A stretch of DNA of 10,535 nucleotides. Source: a miscellaneous Crenarchaeota group-1 archaeon SG8-32-3. GTDB taxonomy: Archaea > Thermoproteota > Bathyarchaeia > Bathyarchaeales > Bathycorpusculaceae. Location: assembly GCA_001273335.1 (NCBI GenBank), contig LFWV01000030.1, forward strand, positions 1 through 10,535. The letters run 5' to 3'. The notes beneath the pieces are model-generated. The model was not told the origin of the DNA and did not search any database. It worked only from the letters and a program-made list of their open reading frames with translations. The position numbers and the translations under genes were made by a program. Shown one piece after another: positions 1-6,211 of this stretch (within the stretch, counting starts at the first letter, position 1; each line of letters opens with the position of its first letter).

Positions 1-575
1 ACGAGGTCTTGGACTTTCTGATCGTTTGTGTAAGAGTGTACTGTGGTCATGAAGGCTTTTTCAAGTCCAAAGTTGTCTGCTAAAACTTTTGTTACTGGTG
101 CAAGACAGTTGGTGGTGCATGAGGCGTTGCTGAGAATGCTGTGTTTTGTTGAGTCGTATAGGTGACCGTTTACACCTAAAACTATGGTTACGTCTGGGTC
201 TGGTGAGGGTGCGCTTATGAGGACCTTTTTGGCTCCTGCTTGCAGGTGCATTGAAGCTTTTTCGTTGGTTCTGAATATTCCTGTTGACTCAACGGCTAGG
301 TAGACACCTAGGTCTTTCCACGGAAGCTTTGATGGGTCCCTTTCAGAAAGGACTTTCAATTCTTTTCCGCAGACGACTAAGTTGCCGTCTTTGACTTCTA
401 CACTGCCGGTGAATCTTCCATGAACAGAGTCATATTTCAACAAGTGTGCCAATATTTCTGCGTTCGCAAGGTCGTTCACTGCTACGAAGTCTATGTCTGC
501 TTTGCGTTCTACTGCTGCTCTGTACAGAAGTCTTCCGATTCTTCCGAAACCATTAATTCCTACTTTTATCGTCAT
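1..575 (-). CDS. gap: Glyceraldehyde-3-phosphate dehydrogenase, class I (bacterial-type), 3' end outside window
   Basis: The protein would oxidise and phosphorylate glyceraldehyde 3-phosphate to 1,3-bisphosphoglycerate in the cytoplasm (glycolysis/gluconeogenesis). About 191 residues are visible, read on the complement from the ATG at 573-575. The N-terminus starts MTIKVGINGFGRIGRLLYRA, the class I Rossmann dinucleotide loop. N34-D35 ends the second strand, which favours NAD over NADP. The active-site block SNASCTTNCLAP follows, with catalytic Cys153, and then HSYTNDQ, which holds the loop before the substrate-phosphate region. The rest of the catalytic domain (normally to about 330-340 aa) lies beyond position 1. 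GGTGAT lies about 5 nt before the ATG and supports this start. Most Archaea use the unrelated-looking class II enzyme (GYGTIGKRVA-type N-terminus), so a class I enzyme here suggests acquisition from Bacteria, as in haloarchaea. The family assignment is very secure; cofactor preference is inferred. Confidence 0.96.
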   Translation of the reverse strand, partial: MTIKVGINGFGRIGRLLYRAAVERKADIDFVAVNDLANAEILAHLLKYDSVHGRFTGSVEVKDGNLVVCGKELKVLSERDPSKLPWKDLGVYLAVESTGIFRTNEKASMHLQAGAKKVLISAPSPDPDVTIVLGVNGHLYDSTKHSILSNASCTTNCLAPVTKVLADNFGLEKAFMTTVHSYTNDQKVQDL

Positions 576-881
576 TACAAATCACCAATTTTAGTACGGA
601 GTAATCACCATTTCTGTCTTAATTAGTTTTCCGACAAAAAATCTGCAGTCGTATGTTGCAGCAGACTATTTGTACTCGAATGCTTGGAAAAGACTATCCC
701 TCTCATCTAAGGGCTGAAATTATTGTAGAATTGAAGCTTGACTGCGATCTGCGGAGCCTCGATTGTTCTTACAGAAACAACCTATAGTAGTGGCAAGTGT
801 GCGATTAGCGAATTATCTCCTGTTATTATATTCTGGGGAAAATGAAGAGGTTTAAAAGGTTTTTAGGTGAATGTTTGGTTG
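576..881. other. Intergenic region without a convincing gene
   Basis: I see no tRNA-like fold, repeat or strong terminator in this stretch. It should hold the promoter of the class I GAPDH gene: on the complement, CTAATTAAG near 615-625 is a possible TATA box, with GGTGAT close to the ATG at 575. A 44-codon frame on the plus strand (653-787) exists but has no recognisable features. TTTAAAAGG on the plus strand at about 851-859 is TATA-like but has no gene at the right distance. Confidence 0.5.
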
Positions 882-1100
882 CTATTCTTGTTTTCTGAAG
901 TAAGCGGCTGCAAGGGAGATTAAGATCAAGATTAGGAATATTCCGCCAAGTATTGACAGGGGCGTTCTGAAGGCTAGGTCTCCAATGAGTGTGTCGTTTG
1001 AAGGCAGGGGTATGTAGAACGCAGCCAAGAAAATGACGTAGAAAACTACACCTATGCCTTGCGCCAAAAACACTAATACTTCTGCTTGTTTACTTTTCAT
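882..1100 (-). CDS. Small two-helix membrane protein, hypothetical
   Basis: I do not recognise this 72-residue protein. It has a short charged N-terminus (MKSKQAE), a first hydrophobic helix at about residues 8-30, an extracytoplasmic-looking loop at about 31-46 (PLPSNDTLIGDLAFR), a second helix at about 47-67, and a basic end (YFRKQE). This is the layout of a small helical hairpin with both ends probably in the cytoplasm, judging from the positive residues. The ATG at 1098-1100 has only a weak ribosome site (GGTTAA). The gene is divergent from the larger membrane protein at 1205 and shares its AT-rich upstream region. The two could be a membrane pair, but nothing in the sequence shows this. 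A chance open frame is unlikely given the clean hairpin pattern. Confidence 0.6.
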   Translation of the reverse strand: MKSKQAEVLVFLAQGIGVVFYVIFLAAFYIPLPSNDTLIGDLAFRTPLSILGGIFLILILISLAAAYFRKQE

Positions 1101-1159
1101 TTAACCACAACGCTCACTGCGTAAACCGCAGCCCTATAACCAAATAGTGTCATTCTCTG

Positions 1160-1190
1160 CTATGCATATAAGCTTAATTATTTAACTTAT
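1160..1190. promoter_or_regulatory. Divergent AT-rich promoter region between the two membrane-protein genes
   Basis: GCATATAAGCTTAATTATT begins at 1164 and contains the 8-bp palindrome TAAGCTTA. On the plus strand, AATTATTTAA at about 1176-1185 lies roughly 25 nt before the ATG at 1205, the spacing expected for a leaderless archaeal transcript. On the complement, CTTATATGC at 1164-1172 could drive the gene at 1100 with a leader of about 40 nt. The sites are read by eye and overlap each other, so the two directions may compete. Confidence 0.45.
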
Positions 1191-1204
1191 TACGATTATA
1201 ATAT

Positions 1205-2158
1205 ATGACTTGTTCTGCACAAGACAACAGGAGTATGTTTGCCATTAAACCAAATAGAGCTATAAGAACAGGCTTATTCTTAACCGCCCTGGCTTGGTTT
1301 GCATTCACGTTTTACGAGTTTGTTAATGGAGTTCTTCACCACATTCACCCCGACCCTGATAATCCTGTCTGGACTTACCTTGTGCTACAAGAGACAGGTG
1401 GATGCGTTGGTTTAGGATTAAGAACAGCAGGCGGTCTAGTTGCCGTTATAGCTTCGATGTTCTACCTTATGAATAGGGATCTCTCCAAAACAGAAGCCTT
1501 GATGGCGTTGCGCATGGTTGTAATCTTCGAAGCGTCATACTGGCTTTCTTTCCTTTTCTCCATTATTCCTACTGAATTTACCCGCCTGACAGTGATGACT
1601 ATTGAGAACAACATTCCCGTTACAGTGCAGGCAATCGCACTGCCGATAGTGCTGGTTATGTTATTTCTCAACTTGTCTCCAAAAAAAGCAGTTACGGGTG
1701 GAATAAAGTGGGGGCTGATTTCTGGCACAGTCTACATTCTAGTCATCTGGCTCAACAACGCGAGTAACTGGATAGTTGATGTGGTGCCGTTGCCAGGATC
1801 GGAAATGATGGGCGTAAAAGGGATAGAATACATAAGCCTCTACCCAGCAAACCTCTTCAGCTTCGCCTTAACAGTGTTTGGGATGCTTTTGCTAACCCTC
1901 TACACTGCGTACTTTTCCAAGAAGTCAATAGGGAAAAACGACTTCGCCAAAATTAACCTAAGAACAGTAGGATTCATTATCACCGCTCTGGGACTCTACT
2001 TTGACATAATATACGTTATGTACCTGTTCTTGGGACCAGTCGGAGGCTGGGGCATATGGTACGCTTGGTTTACTGGTCACAACTTGGATTTGTGGCTTAT
2101 GGCGCTTCCGTTCATAGGTCTTCCGTTGCTTTTCCAGAAGAGAGATCAGCCCGCCTAA
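1205..2158 (+). CDS. Polytopic membrane protein (about 8 helices), unknown function
   Basis: I do not recognise this 317-residue integral membrane protein. Hydrophobic segments lie at about residues 20-42, 66-89, 103-122, 138-157, 166-184, 216-237, 253-276 and 292-310. Acidic residues inside or at the edge of helices (E38, E109, D267) and a histidine cluster after helix 1 (H45, H46, H48, followed by PDPDNP) could bind a metal or carry protons. A Trp/Gly-rich stretch at 279-300 (GGWGIWYAWFTGHN) precedes the last helix. I see no signal peptide, transporter signature or known enzyme motif. The ATG at 1205 sits about 25 nt after a TATA-like box, which favours a leaderless message. A second Met at residue 11 (1235) has AGGAG only about one base upstream, too close to be a working ribosome site. 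A T-rich stretch at 2179-2189 follows the stop. The reading frame is secure; the role is unknown. Confidence 0.85.
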   Translation: MTCSAQDNRSMFAIKPNRAIRTGLFLTALAWFAFTFYEFVNGVLHHIHPDPDNPVWTYLVLQETGGCVGLGLRTAGGLVAVIASMFYLMNRDLSKTEALMALRMVVIFEASYWLSFLFSIIPTEFTRLTVMTIENNIPVTVQAIALPIVLVMLFLNLSPKKAVTGGIKWGLISGTVYILVIWLNNASNWIVDVVPLPGSEMMGVKGIEYISLYPANLFSFALTVFGMLLLTLYTAYFSKKSIGKNDFAKINLRTVGFIITALGLYFDIIYVMYLFLGPVGGWGIWYAWFTGHNLDLWLMALPFIGLPLLFQKRDQPA

Positions 2159-2177
2159 TTTTGACACTTGGCAAAGA

Positions 2178-2190
2178 CCTTTTTATCTTA
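2178..2190 (+). terminator. Possible archaeal T-tract terminator
   Basis: CCTTTTTATCTT lies about 20 nt after the stop of the membrane-protein gene. Archaeal RNA polymerase can terminate at U-rich tracts without a hairpin. The tract is short, so support is modest. Confidence 0.3.
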
Positions 2191-2343
2191 AATCTAGGGA
2201 CTTAGCTACAATTACGGAACCCCAGATTGTCCGTCCCTGTTATATAATTCTTGAAAATCTAACATATTACACCGTTGTTTTTGAATAGGCTTTTAATTCA
2301 TTTCAAGACGCGCAGATGCTTAACTATAGTACTTCACGGCAAA

Positions 2344-2380
2344 TTAAAAATAAACCTCCTTGCCTCATAATTGTAGAGGA
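2344..2380 (+). promoter_or_regulatory. TATA box and ribosome site setting a TTG start for the GH57 gene
   Basis: TTAAAAATAA at 2344-2353 is TATA-like and would place transcription start near 2374. GAGGA at 2376-2380 lies 8 nt before the TTG at 2389. Together they give a leader of about 15 nt and explain why a TTG codon serves as start. Confidence 0.5.
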
Positions 2381-2388
2381 ACTCAGCG

Positions 2389-3936
2389 TTGACTGATATC
2401 GTGCTTGTGTTTGAGGTTCATCAGCCGCACAGGTTGAAACGAAACCTGTTTTGGGAGAATAAGGTCTTCAGGCACTTGAAAAAAGAAGAACTGTTTGATT
2501 ACTACTTTGATAATGATGTGGACAGGGAGATTTTCAAGCGGGCGGCTGAGAAATGCTATTTTCCGTCGAACCAGATACTGCTCGGACTGATTGATGAGCA
2601 CAAGAAGGAGAAGAGAAAGGTTAAGGTTTCATTCAGCGTGTCAGGTGTTTTCTTGGAACAGTGCGAAATGTTCGAAAAAGACCTTCTTGAGACATTCAGG
2701 CAACTCGCGGAGACAGACTGCGTTGAATTTCTAAACCAGACTTATCACCATTCGATTGCCAGTCTTTACCCCGAGAAAGATGAGTTTATTGAACAGGCGA
2801 AGATGCATCGGCAAACAGTGAAGAGCTTGCTCGGCTTTGCGCCCAGCATTTTTGAGAACACTGAGTTGCTTTACAACAACACCATTGCGGGGATTGCGGA
2901 TGATTTGGGTTACAAGGGGATTTTCATGGAAGGAGTGGAGAGGATACTTGGGGAAAAATCGCCAAACTACGTTTATACCCCGAAAGGCTGCAAAAAAATT
3001 AAGGTTTTGCTGCGTAACTACAAGTTGACAGACGACATCGGCTTCAGGTTTTCAGCGAGATGGTGGAGCGAGTGGCCACTGACAGCCAGTAAATACGTAA
3101 GATGGCTAGCTAACACGCAGGGTCAATGCATCAACATTTTCCCAGATTACGAAACTTTCGGAGAGCACCACTGGCCAGAAACAGGCATACATGGTTTCCT
3201 GAGACATCTGCCCGAAGAAATCTTGAAACGCGATTGCTTGAACATGGCTACTCCATCAGAAGTTGTGGACAAATATGCATCAGCAGGTGAGATTGATGTT
3301 CCTGAAGCTGGAGGCACGGTTTCCTGGGCTGACCTTGAAAGAGACTCAAGCGGTTGGCTCGGTAACGCCCTGCAATGGGCTTACTACACAAGTTTACGGA
3401 GGCTTGAACCGCTTGTTAAGGAAGCAGGGGATGCAGAGTTTCTCAGGCTGTGGCGTTATTTCCAAACGAGCGACCACCTCTACTACATGTTTGCTGCAGG
3501 CGGAGCACCAGGGGAAGTTCACGCGTATTTTAGTCCTTTCAAGTCGCCTATGGACGCTTTCGTAGCAGCTCAAACCTTGCTGTTTGACTTTGAAAACAGA
3601 ATCAGACTCGCCACGTTAACGGCTAATGAACCTTTTTTGTTCCATACGAAGCCTGGCAAAGTGAACTTCACGAGTGTAATGTCGTGGAGTTTGAAGGGGT
3701 TCGGGGAGGCGCTTCGAAAAGTTGATGTGAAAGCCGTGGAGTTTCATAATCGGCGAGGAGATTTTGAGAGTTGGGCAGAACACTCATTGCATGATGAGGC
3801 TTTGGCGCGTCAACTTGAGGAAATCAGAGCCTCAAAACTGAAGGGTGAAGCTCTTAGAAAAGCGGTTGTTGACGCTGCGGAAAAACGATTCAAGGAAGTT
3901 AACGCGCAGGTACAGTCGGCAGTCAAGCTTTTCTAA
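2389..3936 (+). CDS. Glycoside hydrolase family 57, alpha-amylase type
   Basis: This 515-residue enzyme belongs to GH57, retaining hydrolases or transglycosylases that act on alpha-1,4 glucans inside the cell. The family landmarks are in order: region 1 with H11-Q12-P13 near the N-terminus; FLNQTYHHS at about 114-122; the nucleophile region FENTELLYNN with Glu159; the acid/base region FPDYETFGEHHW with Asp253; and the late motif SDHLYYM with D362-H363. A helical C-terminal part (about 455-515, starting GDFESW) completes the fold. The NTEL motif places it with the Methanocaldococcus MJ1611-like alpha-amylases rather than branching enzymes or amylopullulanases. Both catalytic acids are present, so it should be active. 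There is no signal peptide, so it is cytoplasmic. The TTG start is backed by GAGGA 8 nt upstream. It precedes a winged-helix gene and two glycosyltransferase genes, which suggests a glucan storage locus. A 4-alpha-glucanotransferase activity is the main alternative. Confidence 0.9.
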   Translation: MTDIVLVFEVHQPHRLKRNLFWENKVFRHLKKEELFDYYFDNDVDREIFKRAAEKCYFPSNQILLGLIDEHKKEKRKVKVSFSVSGVFLEQCEMFEKDLLETFRQLAETDCVEFLNQTYHHSIASLYPEKDEFIEQAKMHRQTVKSLLGFAPSIFENTELLYNNTIAGIADDLGYKGIFMEGVERILGEKSPNYVYTPKGCKKIKVLLRNYKLTDDIGFRFSARWWSEWPLTASKYVRWLANTQGQCINIFPDYETFGEHHWPETGIHGFLRHLPEEILKRDCLNMATPSEVVDKYASAGEIDVPEAGGTVSWADLERDSSGWLGNALQWAYYTSLRRLEPLVKEAGDAEFLRLWRYFQTSDHLYYMFAAGGAPGEVHAYFSPFKSPMDAFVAAQTLLFDFENRIRLATLTANEPFLFHTKPGKVNFTSVMSWSLKGFGEALRKVDVKAVEFHNRRGDFESWAEHSLHDEALARQLEEIRASKLKGEALRKAVVDAAEKRFKEVNAQVQSAVKLF

Positions 3937-3956
3937 ACAAGCTCTGATGTGCATGA

Positions 3957-3966
3957 GTTTATAAGA
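3957..3966 (+). promoter_or_regulatory. TATA box for the winged-helix/glycosyltransferase operon
   Basis: GTTTATAAGA is a good archaeal TATA match placed just after the GH57 stop. Its centre is about 46 nt before the ATG at 4007, giving an expected leader near 20 nt. The three genes at 4007-6096 can therefore be transcribed separately from the GH57 gene. Confidence 0.55.
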
Positions 3967-4006
3967 GAAGCCTACAATAGTCACTTGCAGACTAGGGGCA
4001 AGCGAA

Positions 4007-4258
4007 ATGAGAGAAGAACTTCCTTTCCCAGAAAAAGTGTTACAGACGTTGCATAACTTATGCGCGACTGCGGCTGATTTGGCGAGGCGAGGCGAAGAAG
4101 TAGCTCGGATTCTGCAACGGGACCAAGGAGAAATTGAAGGCATACTTGACAAGTACAAATCTGAAGGGTTCGCTGAGAGTTTCGTTGATAATGAAGGAAA
4201 AAAAAGGTATTATCTCAATGCAAGAGGAATAATCAAAGTCTGTTCTCTTTTCACGTAG
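4007..4258 (+). CDS. Small winged-helix-like protein, possible local regulator
   Basis: This 83-residue cytoplasmic protein looks like a single winged-helix domain, although I do not recognise a named family. Predicted helices fall at about 8-26 and 28-38. A likely recognition helix follows at about 40-53 (EIEGILDKYKSEGF), then a beta wing whose tip and return strand are FVDNEGKKRYYLNARGI (about 59-75). A basic hairpin ending in YYL and then a Gly-Ile is typical of MarR/ArsR-like or archaeal wHTH domains. The ATG at 4007 follows a TATA box at the right distance. The next gene begins 9 nt after its stop, so the three genes form an operon. The simplest inference is a regulator of the glucan genes, or a nucleic-acid-binding protein co-transcribed with them. 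DNA binding is not shown. The frame is supported by its tight operon packing. Confidence 0.65.
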   Translation: MREELPFPEKVLQTLHNLCATAADLARRGEEVARILQRDQGEIEGILDKYKSEGFAESFVDNEGKKRYYLNARGIIKVCSLFT

Positions 4259-4267
4259 TGAAATTAA

Positions 4268-4891
4268 ATGCGCGCCATGATTTTTTCGTGGGAATACCCG
4301 CCACGAGTGGTAGGGCAACTCGCGGATTACATAAACAAGTTGTCAACTCAACTGGCTAAGAGTAAGGTTGAGACTTACGTCATCACCTACCACGATTCTT
4401 TAACTGGCGCCGTTGAAGAGGCAAGCGAAGTAAAAGTTTTTAGGGTGGCAAATCCCATTCGCGCTCACGTAGGTTTCTTAACATGGGATTTAACTTTGAA
4501 TCAGGAAGTGGAGCGAGCAGCAGCAAGCATTTACTACCAAGCAGACGAGCAGGTTGATCTCATAGATGTTCACGACTGGCACTTCATACCAGCGGCGGTT
4601 ACTCTGAAAAACGCGCTTAACATACCGTTCGTCTATTCTGTGGAGAGCTTGGAGGATCACCGTTCTCCAGACTCAAATAAACCGTATAACATATCCATTA
4701 AAAGCATTGAGTGGCTGGGCTTGTACGAAGCTGAAAAAGTAAGCGTTAAGTCAGAGTGGATGAGAGACGAAATTGCTAGAATTCACAGTGTTCCCAAAGA
4801 CAGAGTGACGGTTATTTCTCCCACCGCGGACTCTTGGATTAAGGACGTGTTGGAACTCTACAGAAGTGTGGTTGGAGACGGAAACAAGTGA
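4268..4891 (+). CDS. Glycosyltransferase N-lobe-only protein (truncated glycogen-synthase-like paralogue)
   Basis: This 207-residue protein matches only the first Rossmann lobe of a GT-B transferase and is a paralogue of the next gene. Shared landmarks are MIFSWEYPPRVVG (residues 4-16) and DVHDW (100-104). The flexible Gly-Gly of the partner (PPRVIGG) is Gly-Gln here (G16-Q17), and the position of the partner's TMHSTE histidine (H130) is E126 (SVESLE). The whole C-terminal lobe is missing, including the R...K phosphate site and the EPFG(x4)E motif. After TVISPT (181-186) the chain goes straight to DSWIKDVLELYRSVVGD, which resembles the partner's final helix (IYKAVLGE). It should not transfer sugar by itself, so a binding, priming or regulatory subunit is inferred. 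The ATG at 4268 has GTGA 6 nt upstream. Its stop overlaps the next start (GTGA, 4888-4891), implying coupled translation. No in-frame remnant of a C lobe follows. Confidence 0.85.
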   Translation: MRAMIFSWEYPPRVVGQLADYINKLSTQLAKSKVETYVITYHDSLTGAVEEASEVKVFRVANPIRAHVGFLTWDLTLNQEVERAAASIYYQADEQVDLIDVHDWHFIPAAVTLKNALNIPFVYSVESLEDHRSPDSNKPYNISIKSIEWLGLYEAEKVSVKSEWMRDEIARIHSVPKDRVTVISPTADSWIKDVLELYRSVVGDGNK

Positions 4892-6096
4892 AAAATAAGT
4901 TAAGCGTTATGATGTTCAGTTGGGAGTATCCGCCGAGAGTCATTGGGGGAATATCGCCTCATGTTTACTTTTTATCTAAGAGTTTAGCGGAAATCGGCGT
5001 GAAAGTTCATGTGGTAACCTGCGATTTTCCAGGTGCGCCTTCTCATGAAGTCGTAGACGGCGTGGAGGTTTACAGAGTAGACTCCTACAGGAATCCTGCG
5101 CCAGATTTCGCAACGTGGGTTTATTTGATGAATTTGAACATGCAACGAGAAGCTGCTTCCATCGTGAATAAGCTGGGAGGCAAAATTGATGTTTTCCATG
5201 CGCATGACTGGCTGGTTGCAACAGCGGGCATAGGGTTAAAACATGTTTTCAGGAAGCCGCTGTTGGTTACTATGCATTCTACGGAGATTGGGCGGAGAGA
5301 CGGTCTTCACACAGACACGGAAAAGATGATTCATGAGACGGAAGCCTGGCTCACGTATGAGGCTTGGAAGGTGATCTGCTGCAGCGACTACATGGTTTCT
5401 CATGTTAAATGGGCTTTCGGGCTTCCAGAAGACAAACTAGTTATGATTCCTAACGGCGTCAACACCCATGTTTATGAAAGTTCCGAGACGGAAAAATGCG
5501 ATTCATTCCGATCCAAGTTCGCGTTACTTGACGAGAAAATCGTGCTCTATGTTGGACGACTAGTTTACGAAAAAGGCATTCATGTACTAATCAACGCTGT
5601 GCCAAAAGTTTTGGAGAAAGTTAATGCCAAATTCATAATCGTAGGCAGCGGCTACATGAAAGAACAGCTCCTTAACATAGTCAGAAGCATGAAATTAGAA
5701 CACAAAGTGCTATTTCTAGGGTTTGTAGACGACGAGACCTTGCTTAGACTACAGAAGTGTGCGGATGTTTCGGTTGTGCCATCCTTATTTGAACCGTTTG
5801 GGATAGTTGCTCTGGAAGCAATGGCAGCGAAAAGCCCAGTCGTGGTATCCGACACAGGCGGTTTGTCCGAAATCGTTGACCACGACGCAACTGGGTTCAA
5901 AGCTTATCCCAATAACCCTGATTCTTTGGCATGGGGCATAATAAAACTACTGCTGGATGAAAACTACAGGAAATACATGAGAGAAAACGCGTACGGAAAA
6001 GTCCAAGAGAAATACAACTGGCAAAAAATAGCACAACAGACGAAGCAGATATACAAAGCCGTTTTAGGTGAGTACTCTAAAAGTTTCTGGGCATAG
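4888..6096 (+). CDS. GT-B glycosyltransferase, glycogen/starch synthase-like (GT4/GT5)
   Basis: This 402-residue transferase is complete, with two Rossmann lobes and the usual length for archaeal family 4/5 enzymes. The N lobe carries FSWEYPPRVIGG (10-21), the acceptor-side loop, HAHDW (104-108) and TMHSTEIGR (128-136), with H130 at the expected active-site position. The linker reads MIPNGVN (186-192). The C lobe carries YVGRLVYEKG (221-230; R224 and K229 contact the nucleotide-sugar phosphates) and EPFGIVALE (302-310), the EX7E motif. GGLSEIV (324-330) follows. The C-terminal helix ends IYKAVLGE (388-395). It probably elongates an alpha-1,4 glucan from UDP- or ADP-glucose, matching the GH57 neighbour; the donor cannot be told from sequence. 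It starts at GTG, overlapping the previous stop by four bases, with GGAG 10 nt upstream. A cell-surface or lipid sugar transferase is the alternative, since GT4 is broad. Confidence 0.88.
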   Translation: MKNKLSVMMFSWEYPPRVIGGISPHVYFLSKSLAEIGVKVHVVTCDFPGAPSHEVVDGVEVYRVDSYRNPAPDFATWVYLMNLNMQREAASIVNKLGGKIDVFHAHDWLVATAGIGLKHVFRKPLLVTMHSTEIGRRDGLHTDTEKMIHETEAWLTYEAWKVICCSDYMVSHVKWAFGLPEDKLVMIPNGVNTHVYESSETEKCDSFRSKFALLDEKIVLYVGRLVYEKGIHVLINAVPKVLEKVNAKFIIVGSGYMKEQLLNIVRSMKLEHKVLFLGFVDDETLLRLQKCADVSVVPSLFEPFGIVALEAMAAKSPVVVSDTGGLSEIVDHDATGFKAYPNNPDSLAWGIIKLLLDENYRKYMRENAYGKVQEKYNWQKIAQQTKQIYKAVLGEYSKSFWA

Positions 6097-6174
6097 GAAC
6101 GTTGTTTGACTCTAATACTTGAGAAAGACTACATCCTTATATGAACGGGCAAGATTTTCACGATACAGCTCTCA

Positions 6175-6195
6175 GTTTCAGCAAGGTTTTAGCAA
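6175..6195. repeat. Short imperfect tandem repeat in the convergent gap
   Basis: GTTTCAGCAA (6175-6184) and GTTTTAGCAA (6186-6195) are two 10-mers with one mismatch separated by one base. They lie in the 115-bp gap between the convergent glycosyltransferase and transglutaminase-fold genes. I see no other meaning, and chance is possible. Confidence 0.3.
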
Positions 6196-6211
6196 CTTAT
6201 TTTGTGGAACC

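Noticed and set aside
653..787. 44-codon plus-strand frame in the gap after the GAPDH gene, with an AT-rich stretch about 26 nt upstream
   Set aside because: It has no ribosome site, no hydrophobic or motif pattern and ordinary length for chance. I did not list it as a gene.
2042..2110. Trp/Gly-rich TGHN stretch of the eight-helix protein as a haem-copper oxidase signature
   Set aside because: The conserved oxidase His ligands and spacing are absent; only a superficial resemblance.
2197..2237. Imperfect hairpin ACGGA/TCCGT with flanking GGG/CCC
   Set aside because: The stem is only five pairs with an unequal outer arm and no T-run directly after it; chance is likely.
4976..5900. Minus-strand open frames inside the full-length glycosyltransferase gene
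   Set aside because: They are shadows of a well-supported gene on the other strand and contain no recognisable protein features.
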